A stretch of DNA of 64,000 nt from NCBI RefSeq assembly GCF_000764305.2, contig NW_025935765.1, forward strand, positions 620,001 to 684,000, written 5' to 3'. Origin of the DNA: Hyalella azteca. Taxonomy: Eukaryota; Arthropoda; Malacostraca; Amphipoda; Hyalellidae. A program made the translations under genes and the position numbers. Positions within the stretch are counted from its first letter, which is position 1; each line of letters starts with the position of its first letter. The notes beneath the pieces are model-generated. The model was not told where the DNA came from. It did no database searches and saw nothing but the letters and a program-made list of their open reading frames with translations. Of the stretch, positions 24,847 through 36,760 are shown in pieces.

Positions 24847-24957
24847 TATTCAAGAGAAGCAAACAAGAGAAGAGATATTCTCGCACCAAGAGAAGCAAAC
24901 AAGAGAAGAGATATTCTCGCACCAAGAGAAGCAAACAAGAGAAGAGATATTCTCATT
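24847..24957. repeat. 36-bp triplication
   Basis: Three near-identical copies of caagagaagcaaacaagaga followed by agagatattctcgcac. The unit includes gagatattctc, a short palindrome. Confidence 0.95.
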
Positions 24958-25252
24958 AATCGCGCAGCAGTAGCGCTGGACTATCGCTTTAAGGTGCTGG
25001 CGTGCGCGAGGCTAATTAGCTGTTGTTGCTGAACACCTCATTATTGAAAGCCGCAACAGGCTCATTAGCCTCCCTAAACTAATTAACTAATAGATGCCCA
25101 GAGCTTCCCTTGACCTCAGATGGCTCTGAACTGAGCCGAATTCCCTCGTTTACTTTAGTGTTTAACAGATATGTAAATATTTCATGTATGATTTCATTGC
25201 TTTGTAATCTGCTGATTGAGTATGTATTGACATGCTATACAGATTATGAAGT
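24958..25252. other. GC-rich island
   Basis: Higher-GC unique sequence with gcgcagcagtagcgctggac, gcgaggctaattagctg and ctaaactaattaactaatag, that is, several TAATTA/TAATTAG homeodomain-like cores. Possible enhancer; no experimental support from the sequence. Confidence 0.35.
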
Positions 25253-25895
25253 GATAGAGAATACAGCTCTTAGAAATGATATTGATAAGCTACACAGAGC
25301 CTGAAGTAGAAATTAATCAACAGCCACATCAAAAGTCGCATCAACAGCCACATCAACAGCTGCATCAACAGCCGCATCAACAGCCGCATCAACAGCCACA
25401 TCAACAGCCACATCAACAGCCACATCAACAGCCACATCAACAGCCACGTCAACAGCCACGTCAACAGCCACATCAACAGCCACATCAACAGCCACATCAA
25501 CAGCCACATCAACAGTAATACAGGTCTTAGAAGTGATATAGTGATATAGGTAAGACACATAGAGCCTGACGTGATAGATATTACAGCTCTTAGAAATGGT
25601 ATAGATAAGTGACATATAGAGTCGGACGTCTATAGATATTACAGCTCTTAGAAATGATATAGACAAGGTACATATAGAGTCGGACGTGTATAGATATTAC
25701 AGCTGCTAGAAATAATATAGACAAAATAGATAGGTAGAGCCGGACGTCTATAGATATTACAGCTCCTATAAATGATATAGACAAGGTACATATAGAGTCG
25801 GACGTCTATAGATATTACAGCTCCTAGAAATGAAATAGACAAAATACATAGGTAGAGCCGGACGTCATGTATAGATATATCAGCTCTAAGAAGTG
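25253..25895. repeat. ~58-60 bp tandem array interrupted by a nested 12-bp array
   Basis: Units carry tagatattacagctcttaga then aatgatatagacaaggtaca and tagagtcggacgtcta. The first unit (25253-25310) is separated from the others by the 12-bp array at 25316-25517, as if one unit had been the birthplace of a second array. Confidence 0.9.
25316..25517. repeat. 12-bp tandem array (cagccacatcaa)n
   Basis: About 16 units of cagccacatcaa with gcatcaa and cgtcaa variants. Open in several frames (His-Gln-Gln-Pro or Val-Asp-Val-Ala), a consequence of the 12-base unit. Confidence 0.96.
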
Positions 25896-26332
25896 TGGCC
25901 CTAGGATAAAGTTGTTGCTGCACAGGGCAAGAATATTATGTGGTTTCCGTTATTAGTCATTGTTGGAATTCGAAACATTCTCATTATATCGTACGTTTAT
26001 TTATTATTATACATTCACATTAAAAATTTTTTCTTCATTTGTGGAAGTTTGCTTGTGTGTGTTTGAAGCCTCGTTGTTGGATATGATATATGTAAAAATG
26101 GGTTTACTGGGTACATATCTAGGATACTTACTAGGATATACTAGGATATACTAGGATATTACCGGGATCTGACATGTCATTCTTATTGGTGAATCATTTG
26201 GCATTGTGAAACAGGAACAACTAAAGGCCAATCATCAAACTTAATTTTAGGTGATAATTGTGAGTGATTTCTAATTGGGATTTAGATGGAAATTAATTTA
26301 TATCGCTTGCCATCATCATTATCTTCATCTTA
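25896..26332. other. AT-rich spacer with a short (ctaggatata)n run
   Basis: ctaggatata is repeated three to four times at about 26119-26160. Otherwise nothing recognised. Confidence 0.6.
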
Positions 26333-26337
26333 TTGTG

Positions 26338-26511
26338 TACACTCGCCCAGCAAACACACCACACTCGCCCAGCAAACACACCACACTCGCCCAGCAAACA
26401 CACCACACTCGCCCAGCAAACACACCACATTCGCCCAGCAAACACACCACACTCGCCCAGCAAACACACCACACTCGCCCAGCAAACACACCACACTCGC
26501 CCAGCAAACAC
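26338..26511. repeat. 20-bp tandem array running into an assembly gap
   Basis: About nine nearly perfect units of actcgcccagcaaacacacc. The array continues up to the first N at 26512, so its real length is unknown. Confidence 0.96.
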
Positions 26512-27290
26512 NNNNNNNNNNNNNNNNNNNNNNNNNNNNNNNNNNNNNNNNNNNNNNNNNNNNNNNNNNNNNNNNNNNNNNNNNNNNNNNNNNNNNNNNN
26601 NNNNNNNNNNNNNNNNNNNNNNNNNNNNNNNNNNNNNNNNNNNNNNNNNNNNNNNNNNNNNNNNNNNNNNNNNNNNNNNNNNNNNNNNNNNNNNNNNNNN
26701 NNNNNNNNNNNNNNNNNNNNNNNNNNNNNNNNNNNNNNNNNNNNNNNNNNNNNNNNNNNNNNNNNNNNNNNNNNNNNNNNNNNNNNNNNNNNNNNNNNNN
26801 NNNNNNNNNNNNNNNNNNNNNNNNNNNNNNNNNNNNNNNNNNNNNNNNNNNNNNNNNNNNNNNNNNNNNNNNNNNNNNNNNNNNNNNNNNNNNNNNNNNN
26901 NNNNNNNNNNNNNNNNNNNNNNNNNNNNNNNNNNNNNNNNNNNNNNNNNNNNNNNNNNNNNNNNNNNNNNNNNNNNNNNNNNNNNNNNNNNNNNNNNNNN
27001 NNNNNNNNNNNNNNNNNNNNNNNNNNNNNNNNNNNNNNNNNNNNNNNNNNNNNNNNNNNNNNNNNNNNNNNNNNNNNNNNNNNNNNNNNNNNNNNNNNNN
27101 NNNNNNNNNNNNNNNNNNNNNNNNNNNNNNNNNNNNNNNNNNNNNNNNNNNNNNNNNNNNNNNNNNNNNNNNNNNNNNNNNNNNNNNNNNNNNNNNNNNN
27201 NNNNNNNNNNNNNNNNNNNNNNNNNNNNNNNNNNNNNNNNNNNNNNNNNNNNNNNNNNNNNNNNNNNNNNNNNNNNNNNNNNNNNNNNNN
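26512..27290. other. Assembly gap (779 N)
   Basis: Run of undetermined bases. The flanks are two different tandem arrays (20-bp left, 46-bp right), so the gap is most likely uncollapsed repeat. Any open frame crossing it is an artefact. Confidence 0.99.
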
Positions 27291-27602
27291 TGTTTGAGTC
27301 AAACAGCAGACGGCCATAAGCAACTCGTTCCATTGATGTTTGAGTCAAACAGCAGACGGCCATAAGCAACTCGTTCCATTGATGTTTGAGTCAAACAGCA
27401 GACGGCCATAAGCAACTCGTTCCATTGATGTTTGAGTCAAACAGCAGACGGCCATAAGCAACTCGTTCCATTGATGTTTGAGTCAAACATCAGACGGCCA
27501 TAAGCAACTCGTTCCATTGCTGTTTGAGTCAAACATCAGACGGCCATAAGCAACTCGTTCCATTGATGTTTGAGTCAAACATCAGACGGCTATAAGCAAC
27601 TC
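27291..27602. repeat. 46-bp tandem array right of the gap
   Basis: About seven near-identical units of tgtttgagtcaaacagcaga then cggccataagcaactcgttc plus cattga. Each unit holds the perfect inverted repeat tgtttga-g-tcaaaca. Later units change cagcag to catcag. Confidence 0.96.
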
Positions 27603-28115
27603 GAGTCAAGCACCGGCACTAAAGCTTAGCCCTGTGGGCAGTTGCCGGTTACTGAGCCATAGGTCGTTCATGGCTGATATACTGCAGGAGCGGGCAGCAG
27701 CCACCGACTTCAATTGCGCTATCAAATATTGCAGTTTGATCGCAATGGCCGCCAAAATCTTTGCGACATGCAATTCCGAAGAAAACATTGGATTTATATG
27801 TTGTTCCTGCTTTTACTTGAGAATTTTTCATGAAACATTAAAAAATCAACAAAATTCCAAAAATTTGGAAGAATTACAGGCATAAAAGTCTGTCAGACAA
27901 GAATACATTATTGACCTCTAACGCTAATCCATTTTACCGCACTAGGTTGAATGAAATAACATAAATCCTGGTTCTCTATTCATTGATTAAAAAGGAAAAA
28001 GGTACATACAGGAGCTAGCGTTAATGTTCTCGTTGATGTTGAGGTGAAGAAGTAAGCAACATTGCAGGAAGATGTGAGCCAGATAAGTGCAACCGAATGT
28101 TTCGTTTACGCAATG
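27603..28115. other. Gene-free DNA
   Basis: Unique sequence with moderate GC at 27610-27780; no coding signature recognised. Confidence 0.45.
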
Positions 28116-28117
28116 TC

Positions 28118-28530
28118 ACGTTGTAAGCAGTGAAGGTCTAACTGCAAGTCGGAAGGGTGCAGCTGTAAGTTAGAAAGGTGCAGCAATAAGCCAGCAAGGT
28201 GCAGTGGTAAGTTAGAAAGGTGCGGCCGTAAGATATTAAGGAACAGCTGTAGGCTTGCAGGAAGCAGCTGTATATCAGAAAGATACAGCAATAACCTAGT
28301 AAGGTGCAGCTATAAGTTAGAAAGGTGCAGCCGTAAGATATTAAGGAACAGCAGTAGGATTGCAAGAAGCTAAAATGCATATTTATTTCATGAAGATGCA
28401 GCAATAGGCCAGCAAGGAACAGCTTTAAATTAGGAAGGTGCAGCCGTAAACCAGTAAAGTAGAGCTGTAGGCTTGCAAGCAGCAGATGTATGTCAGAAAG
28501 ATGCAGCAATAAGCCAGCAAGGTTCAGCTG
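28118..28530. repeat. 21-bp tandem array with a 105-bp (5 x 21) higher-order repeat
   Basis: About 20 units of pattern gtaagttagaaaggtgcagc plus t. Five unit types recur in order: type A (gtaagatattaaggaacag) at 28228 and 28333 and a diverged one at 28446; type B (gtaggcttgcaggaagcag) at 28249, 28354 and 28467; then C, D and E. The A to A spacing is exactly 105, then 113 because one unit carries an 8-base insertion near 28375-28403. Confidence 0.88.
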
Positions 28531-28636
28531 TAAGTGTCAAAGCGACGGTAGGGACAGCAGCTATAAATCGAGACGCGTAATCTCGAGATTTGCCTGCCCC
28601 ATGCGGGGACGCGCGCCGGGGAAATCGAACGTAAAC

Positions 28637-28740
28637 GACTGCGCGACCTGCGCTGCACGCCAGTCACGACTGCGCGACCTGCGCTGCACGCCAGTCACGA
28701 CTGCGCGACCTGCGCTGCACGCCAGTCACGACTGCGCGAC
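28637..28740. repeat. 31-bp GC-rich triplication
   Basis: Three perfect copies of gactgcgcgacctgcgctgc followed by acgccagtcac, then a fourth partial copy. Strongly GC- and CpG-rich within AT-rich DNA. Confidence 0.95.
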
Positions 28741-29340
28741 ACCCAAATTTCGGCACGATTACGAAGCCTTACTGATTGAAAATGCCGTGCATGCCGAACA
28801 CGCTTTGGATATTCCTTGGCTACTAACTAAACTAAACTTGCGCGCATACTGTCAGCAACTTGTAAACATGGGGTTTATTATGTAAATATAATGAAATCAA
28901 GCGGCAAACATTAATTATTATGGATCTTTTATGTATCATGCAGCCAGTGGGTGTTGTTACACTGCAAGTGTAGGCTGACATTTCGGTGCAAATTTTTAAA
29001 ATCACTTGAAGTAGAATCTGTCTTAATCAGTTTACTATGAGACTGTTATTTTAACTTTAAGAAGAGAAGCTCGATGTGATGCCTAGGGTTAAAATTTGAA
29101 GCGTCGTTACTAAACAAGAGTAATTTAAAATAGAATTTTAATACCGCATTTAATAGCTATTTAAATTTCCGATTGTTTTTTTAATGCTCGGATCAACTTG
29201 TCCGGTTCAAAACTGTACAAAGAAACTAATGCTGAATCGTTGCGCTGATACCAAAACTCCACTAAGTGTCACTAGTTAAATCAATGATAACTTTTCTTTG
29301 CTCAATATATTGAACAGAGCAGCAAATTTTATTTGTACTT
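28741..29340. other. AT-rich gene-free DNA
   Basis: Nothing recognised. Confidence 0.5.
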
Positions 29341-29344
29341 AAAA

Positions 29345-29515
29345 GCCACAGAATTGCGTCGCAGCGTTGACGTAGCGCCGTATAGTTGCGGTCGCGTTGT
29401 AGCGATGACGTCGCATTATATAACGTTGACATTACGTTCATGTGTAGACCCGTGCGTACGTCGTAACGTCGCACTTGAAAGGGCCGCAAAGGGACGTTGA
29501 AGCAACGTAACAATT
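29345..29515. other. CpG- and ACGT-dense block
   Basis: About 170 bases with many ACGT tetramers (gacgtagcg, gatgacgtcgca, aacgttgac, gtacgtcgtaacgtcgca, gggacgttgaagcaacgtaa) in AT-rich surroundings. A minus-strand frame through it (MLRCFNVPLRPFQVRRYDVR) has a mobile-element flavour but no domain I can name. Possibly a MITE fragment. Confidence 0.3.
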
Positions 29516-29685
29516 TACTGCCTTCATCCCCGTAATTGCTTTGCTCTGGTGCAGCTACTGCGATTGAAGAGCACCTCTTTTAAATTTATAGCCATGCACA
29601 CACAAATTTATCGCCCAGTATGCACATGTAGCCGAAAAATTTAGATAAATGAATTCCCGATAAGTGACGCTGGGCTGCGCAGCTG

Positions 29686-29943
29686 CTTCTAGCACCAGCA
29701 TCTAGCAGCACCAGCTTCTAGCAGCACCAGCTTCTAGCAGCACCAGCTTCTAGCAGCACCAGCTTCTAGCAGCACCAGCTTCTAGCAGCACCAGCTTCTA
29801 GCAACACCAGCTTCTAGCAGCACCAGCTTCTAGCAACACCAGCTTCTAGCAGCACCAGCTTCTAGCAACACCAGCTTCTAGCAGTACCAGCTTCTAGCAG
29901 CGCCAGCTTCTAGCAGCACCAGCTTCTAGCAGCACCAGCTTCA
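29686..29943. repeat. 16-bp tandem array
   Basis: About 16 units of cagcaccagcttctag; a variant unit with caacacc appears at alternating positions in the centre. Confidence 0.96.
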
Positions 29944-32670
29944 CACCTCTTAACTTGACAAGCATGTTAGCGAAGTTTGCCGCGGCAATATGACATTACA
30001 AAGTGAAATTGATTACAAATTATGTTTAAACTTATTCGATATTTTATGTGTATTTATCGTTAAAATTTTCATAATTGTATGAGTAAGAAGGGTTTTTAAA
30101 AAATTTGATGTCAGAGAATTAGTGTGATGTGCTCTAAGGTAATAAGGTAAGGTAATGGAAAAAATTGTCCGCAACGCGTTTGGACTTCGAAAACAAATCC
30201 ATCACATTAAAAGAAAGAAAATTAGTCAGAGATATTATCTTAATTAACAAAATTTACAGGCGTGATCGACCCTGCATTAGGGCCGCCTAGGACTCGGCGA
30301 CCACGCAAATCAGCTTCTCTATGTCCGCTTCGGCACAGGGTTCGAATGGCATCCTCTGGGCAGCTTGCTAGCTCGGTATGACCCAAATCGGCCAACCCTT
30401 GTCATACTCCTGGTCAACTATAAAGTTAGAAAGGCGATTCTGATCAGAAACTGATTCGTACTGAGTGGCCATGCAAGCAGACCCAGAATAACTTTGCACC
30501 AAGTGTAGTGACTATTCGGCCGAAACCTATACAGTCCCCAAATTTTGATAGGGAGGACCAATTCGAGTGGCATCATAGAAGCGGAAAAAAAATCATGCAT
30601 GTAACAACTTCACAGGTAGAAGATCCAACCCAGTTCTTAAATTTATTTATTATTGTAGAAAACATACTGTATGCTAGAATGCAGTGCACAGGACCCAAAA
30701 GCACCTCTAAGTCGGAGTACACATGAATAGCCCCAGACACATTGACGATATTCCGTTTAAATTCATGACTGATGCAAACGAAATTCCGTACAGGTATTGA
30801 AACTACGAACACACTTCATGCGCAATTCACAGTAAGCAATGTATGAAGCAAGGGTGAGAACCTATGACACGTGCCTAGATGAGAAAGGGATTCCATCCTC
30901 AGTAATTATGTGCCCACATCGCATGAACGACTAAATCATAAGCTAGGCAATAGAAGCTCAAGAGATCTCGAGCCAAAGTCAGCACTTGGAGCAGATTGAA
31001 GTACGTCAATTTTAAGGAAGCATTGGCGAGGCTTCCCTCCCGCCCTTCTTGAATAAATTGGTTCTCAAATGATGGTTAAATAATGAACTAAATCTTTAAG
31101 AATGAGATGATTTTCTTCAAGTGTGTGCATGATAACAACAGTGTTTCAAGTGTGGCTGTACTGTTATTTCTCACTTGATTTCTATTAAGAACAATCTGAT
31201 CAACTTGAGCGCGGAGTTTCATCGATTATAAGCGGAAGTGTCTTCAAAACAGCAGTGTTTGGGGTGCAAGATTATACGAAGAACATGTTTTTTGTTCGGT
31301 TATGTTTGTGATCATAGGGTCGTACATTCATATTGTTTTCCCGCTATTATTAATACACTGAAAAGCTATGAAGCATTCATTTGCATTGCTCTCAAAATAA
31401 TTTAAACGTCATTGAAATTATTTAGGAATAACAAATATTCAAATCGTTTCCTGTAGGATATTGTGAGTAGCTACGACAATTTCAAATTAAATTATATTTG
31501 CTTCAATAAGCAGCACACATTTACATAGTAGCAGAGGGATACATACCGTACTATATATATGCCGGAAAACCTCGTATACCTAACCTTATACTAGCCTAAA
31601 CAGTACAATCAGTGAACAATTACATTAAAAAGAAAAAAGTAATACGAAAAAATGCAAGAGAAAATTTAATATAAGGAAGTAATTTTGCAAATGGAATGCC
31701 GGTAGTTTCAATTTTAGAATCGCAGTGCACAAGCGAAGCGAGAGCGGCGGGACGGCACCGGTTAATCCGTTTACCTGTTGATCCGCAGCACAGAGAAGAC
31801 GTCGGAAATAATATGCCCACTAATGTGATTAAGAATTTTACGGCTAGACTCAAACGGTTGGGCGCTGCCGCTCGCTCTAGAGCAGAGGTCGAGTAAATCC
31901 GCTCTCGCTTCAAGATGCGTAAATATAAGCTTGAAATGAGCCCAGATGTCGGGATAAACAACAATGAATCTGAAATAAAGGGTAGATAAATAATGCTGCC
32001 GAGCAAAGTATTTATCTCAGGGTGTAAAATGAACTATCATCAGTAATATGAAAGGTAAGAAAGACAGCTAGGAGCGTTTATTATTCATGCTGAAATTAAA
32101 CTGTTGGTATAGAGATGTCAGATAAATAGTATAGATTGTAATCTTTATTTCGAGGTGAAAGGCAAGCGGTTACCATTACCAAGATAGATAAATATGGCAG
32201 ATGGACGCATTTTCCCAGAAGTGGAAATAAAATGTTCTATTCTCATCCGTTAGGTTCAGCTCTATAATGCTAGTCGCTTGAGAATGACAAATGAATTGGA
32301 TATTGTACAACCTTTCCCTGTATATACTGACAGCACGTTCAACCACATATAGCAGCTGTTGATATGAAAGCAGAGTAGGATTAATTGTAAGTTGAAACTA
32401 CGGAAACAATTAGTCATGCAATTTTTAACATTCAATATAATAGCAAAATAGAAGAACTGCACATATTTACGATAATCCTGGTATTCTAAACAAGGAATTG
32501 TTACTGAAAAACACTAATTGCCATAGAAACAGAACTGAAGTTGCATCAATTCACAATTACTGCGTTAAAAATTTCGATGATTTAGTAGAAATTCAGCAAG
32601 ACTGAACTAGCAAATTTAACGTAACAACGATAACAACAAAGATTTTCAGGAGCGTCCGTAATGAGACGTA

Positions 32671-32699
32671 AAACCATTTTGTATGTTACAAAATGGTTT
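32671..32699. repeat. Perfect 13-bp hairpin with 3-base loop
   Basis: Arms aaaccattttgta and tacaaaatggttt with loop tgt. Close to an ideal cruciform; preceded by gagacgt. Confidence 0.9.
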
Positions 32700-35600
32700 A
32701 GGACTTTAGGTGAAGTTGGTCACAGTTGAGGTGAAGGCAGACAAAGCTTGCGTTTCTTATGTCCATTCTTCTGCGCAAAGAAGCACGAGGACGGCATTAA
32801 ATGTCTAGCCACTAAATACATTAATCCTCAACTAAGTTTCTGTCGCGGACTGAAAAATGGAACAGTGCACTCGCTTTGCTGTCCCGATATTTCTGGAGAA
32901 AAATCTACATCGGTCTCTCGTTCCATAAGGACTCGGACTTTACATACCACGCTTGCGCATGTTATGTCAATTTCAAGGAATGACTAATTCACGTATGTCG
33001 GCTAGAAAAGTATGATAGTATTATACTTACCTATGAACTGATGGGATAAATTGTAATTATTCTACGAGGGATTTACAAAAGTACTCATTTGGGGACTAAG
33101 TTCATCAGATAATTGCAATGAGGCTTGGAGTTGATCATTTTGATGGAAATCTCCCATTTTCATTCACCGCATTTTTCATTATTATTGTCAAAATTTCAAT
33201 GATAAAGAAAGTCGCTAAATGCGCGGCTCAGAACGCATTTAGGAGCACAAAGAGGGAAGTTGAGAAAGTGAGCTCAGTTCTTGGCGGTCGCCGGGAGTTC
33301 TTTTGAAGTCGTCGACAGGCGGCCGAGGCCGGCGCGAATAATCGCCTCACACTCTACAAAGAAAACTTTGCTCATTTTTCGAAGCTTGAAGTGAGCGTGA
33401 GTTGGTAACAGTTGCCCAGAGCGACCATTATCGAACACAATAACATGGCCATGTCCACATCAAGTCTATGACGGTGCTTTTCAAGTCCATCTGATATATA
33501 AACCTGTCGAAAAAGGGACCTGGAAACAACAGCGCCCATCACGGTTCAAACGGATGCCTGAAAACTTTACATCGAGTGGCATGGAATTTTTTCAATTCTC
33601 TTATGCTCCAAGTTCGGGCCTGGGTCCAGAATGAACGTAGTCAGGGGAAGGTTCGAAGACGCGCACTGCGGCCAAAATTGCGAGCGCCCAAGATGCTCGC
33701 TTCTTAGTCCGACCGCGGACCCTGGACCGCAAACTTCATGCTCTCAAAATAAAGCCTACGACTTTTGCTCAATAGAAAACTTCGTACCTAATCGGAAAAG
33801 TGCCTTCGGTGAATGGCAGTTTTATTTCATCAGTGTAAGTGTATTGAACGCTCCCTAGTATACATGGTTGCTTCCGTGGCAAAATTTTTTGCTCGTTCTT
33901 CTAAGAAAACTCCGTGCGTTGACGATTGGACAGTTTTTTGCGTTTATTTCTTGGTCGAGAAAGCGGAGTATTTTACTTTCGCAAGAAAAGTAAATTTTTA
34001 TATATTTTGGCAACTAATTACGAACATGACTCTAAGATGTTTCCAAAAAATTTGTTGAGAGTAAGATGAGCTGCATGATTAATATACATGAGAATGCCTC
34101 GAATTTAAAAGAAAAAATAATAGTATGAAGAGTTCCAAGAATTTTCATCTATTCTATTGTACATGAGAGGAATGAGAGTTTTTTGGACTATTGCTTCAGG
34201 AAATTAGGCCCACAGCAAAGTATGTCCGTGCAGCTTGTGACTAAAGGCTTTTGAAGGAACTTTCTACTGCTGTAACGGCCAACGATTTGGAAAGCTTTTA
34301 CGTTCAAGAAAAGTTAAGGTAAATTTTGAGATAGACAGACAACGCATTCACCACAGGATGATTCGCCTCCAGGTGCATAAAATCGACGGAAAAGTTGGAT
34401 CATCAGTCAACCGTCGAATATTTTCTACTTTGCCGATGCCAGGCGGGAGGCCCCTCTTGCCTAACAGTGGCGCCTCCAGGAAGGAAATAGGAAGTTTGCC
34501 AGGCTTTTCGCATGCCGCTTTTGCTGCCTAAAATAAATGTAGCTACATCCGCTGAAAAGCCGGGCTTCAACCCCAGGTGACTTGATGTACGCAGGGCGGT
34601 GGGGTTGACGTGAACAAACCATTGAGAGTCCCTAGGTTGCTGTATCTGACGAGAAGTTAAACACTAATTTTCACTCGTTAAATAGGAAGTGAAGAGAGTG
34701 AATATTCGACACTTATTTAGCGTATAGACGAATTCCTTGAGATTTTTTTTCTGAATTCTTGAATTAATTTACCAATTAAGGGATGGAAATTATACATTAT
34801 TATTGGAAAATATGACATGATATCAGAACTAACAAGTCAAGATGGCCAAGATGGCCGCGCAAAATCCTCGATAAATACTGGAATTCTGAAAGAGATTGCA
34901 AAGATTGCATAATAGAAGTGTGTTTGACCACCATAATCAAAGTTGACGATTTGGCACCTATCGAAGAGGATGTCGATATTTAAAACCGCATTCGGTATAT
35001 AACAACATAACATGTAGTAATGTGAGAAAATATAACCGTACAAAATTGACTGTTAGACACATTATTATTGCGCGGAATAAAATTAGCTTTTTATATTGAT
35101 TTGATTGAAATTTAATTGAAATTTTGAACTGAATACTTTTTCAGCGCGCATCGTAGCAAGCACGTAAAAAGTTCATAAAAAGTTCATACACATTATCTAT
35201 CTCTGTCGATCAATCGATTTAATACATTTAAACAATCGCTTGTAACAGGATGATTGCAATCGTACGAAAACAGGATTCAATACAAGTAATAATAAAATAG
35301 TATTTTCTTTAAAAATATATGGATTAGTGTCTATTGCATTCACTGTCTCGTTATTGTTCCCAAAGAAATAGAAGAAGAGCTCTCTACTGCTCGGCACTAA
35401 CAAATCTGTTCTCGGAGCCTGCCAAAGAGAAAGTTTCTGACGGACTTGCAAACAGAAACTTTCGATAGGGAGTTTCGATGCGGCTCTTCAGACGTCGCCA
35501 TGTAACCCCAGTTTATTCGTGTGTCATGGCTTCATTTTGGAGGAAGAAATGTTTAGTTTTTACATGACAAAATAAATTGAACGATCAACTTTGTAAAATT

Positions 35601-35820
35601 TATGGCATATTGGATAGAAAAACGTGCTCACATTTGCGCAAAATTATTCAAACCCGTATAAATTTTGGTTTTGTCATGCAAGTGAATATTAGATCGTAAA
35701 TGAAGCCATGTGCCTTTCTTCTGTTCCGATTTCAGATCTCCTTATATGGGGATGAATACTTCCATTCGTCAGTGTGAGTGATTGTTTCAGCACCGAGATC
35801 ATAAAACAAATGCACAACGC

Positions 35821-35848
35821 AAATTTTACGTCACTAGACGTAAAATTT
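35821..35848. repeat. Perfect 12-bp hairpin with 4-base loop
   Basis: Arms aaattttacgtc and gacgtaaaattt with loop acta. Confidence 0.9.
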
Positions 35849-36605
35849 TTCGAAGGAATGGATGCGAACTTGATGCACAGTTGATGAAGAGTGACAACAT
35901 GAAAATCCCTTATTCACCACATAAATTCCTGGATCAGCGCTATTCTGAAGAATCTTGAGAGCTCCTGCATACTTAAAAATAGGCTTGAAACGTCTAACTA
36001 TGCTGCCGAAGAGGGAAGAAGGAAAATTCTATTCAATTATAGAATAAATATTAAATAAATTAATGAATAATAAATAACAGATAAGCGAGAAATGAAAACT
36101 GAGAAATAACTTTAATACTTTGAAACTAGATAGATATTTTACGTATATACCTTGGTCAGTAGATGGTGCATTAGTGAAGAAAAGTTTGAGAGCGTCGCGA
36201 CAGTGCAAAGCAAGGAAGAAAATAGAATCGATTATCGCAATGCACGGGTTATCCATAAACGTGGTAGTACCAACTCGAAAGAATGTAATACTGAACTTCA
36301 ACGGAGAAGAGATAATAATTGCTGAAGAGAAAAGTAGCGGTTTTCGCATCTTTATGTACATAAATAACCGAATTATTAAGCGAAACAGGTGATGACACTT
36401 AGTGATCGTAAGATATATTATGAAACTTAATCTATCTCTTTTGATCAATCGATTTTGGAATGTAAATAAAATATTCTAGGTCCATGGTTAATGTAAATAA
36501 TTGCATAAAATTTAGTTGACCGAGTCATCGGCAATTAGAACACTATTCTAAAGTGTGCTATGCATTATTATTGCAAATGCTCGCTTCGCTGAACTTAAAA
36601 ACTGA

Positions 36606-36760
36606 TGTCTGTTTTTACAATGCAGATCTAAGGACTTCTTCCTTACAACGCGAAAACTGAGGTTTTGTTTATTCCAACTCAAAAACTAAGGTCTTGCTTA
36701 TTCTAATGCAAAAACTAAGGCCTCGTTTCTTTCAACGCAAAAACCGAGGTCTTGCAGTAA
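36606..36760. repeat. ~36-bp degenerate tandem array, four units
   Basis: Units of aaaactaaggtcttgcttat followed by tctaatgc, with variants (gaggttttgttt, cctcgtttc). Confidence 0.8.

Larger units (their letters stand above)
29944..36605. other. Gene-free DNA, 6.7 kb
   Basis: Mostly AT-rich unique sequence. GC-rich islands occur at 30245-30410, 31720-31910, 33220-33440 and 33630-33740, and hairpins at 32671-32699 and 35821-35848. The frame at 31696-31896 (rich in Arg and Ala, SEARAAGRHRLIRLPVDPQH) looks somewhat protein-like but has no recognisable domain. No gene supported. Confidence 0.5.

Noticed and set aside
25270..25666. Val-Asp-Val-Ala and His-Gln-Gln-Pro repeat proteins
   Set aside because: By-products of the 12-base array; open in several frames with no flanking coding context.
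26275..27369. Several 330-360 codon open frames
   Set aside because: They exist only because undetermined bases in the gap carry no stops; flanks are tandem repeats.
15605..28740. Arrays considered as CRISPR-like
   Set aside because: Units are contiguous with no unique spacers, and the genome is eukaryotic.
30245..30410. Possible tRNA (gggttcgaatggcatcc)
   Set aside because: The B-box-like string has no matching A box or cloverleaf that I could fold around it.
36029..36448. A 139-codon minus frame and an opposed 90-codon plus frame
   Set aside because: Overlapping antiparallel frames in AT-rich DNA; the plus frame starts at TTG, not ATG; no domain recognised.
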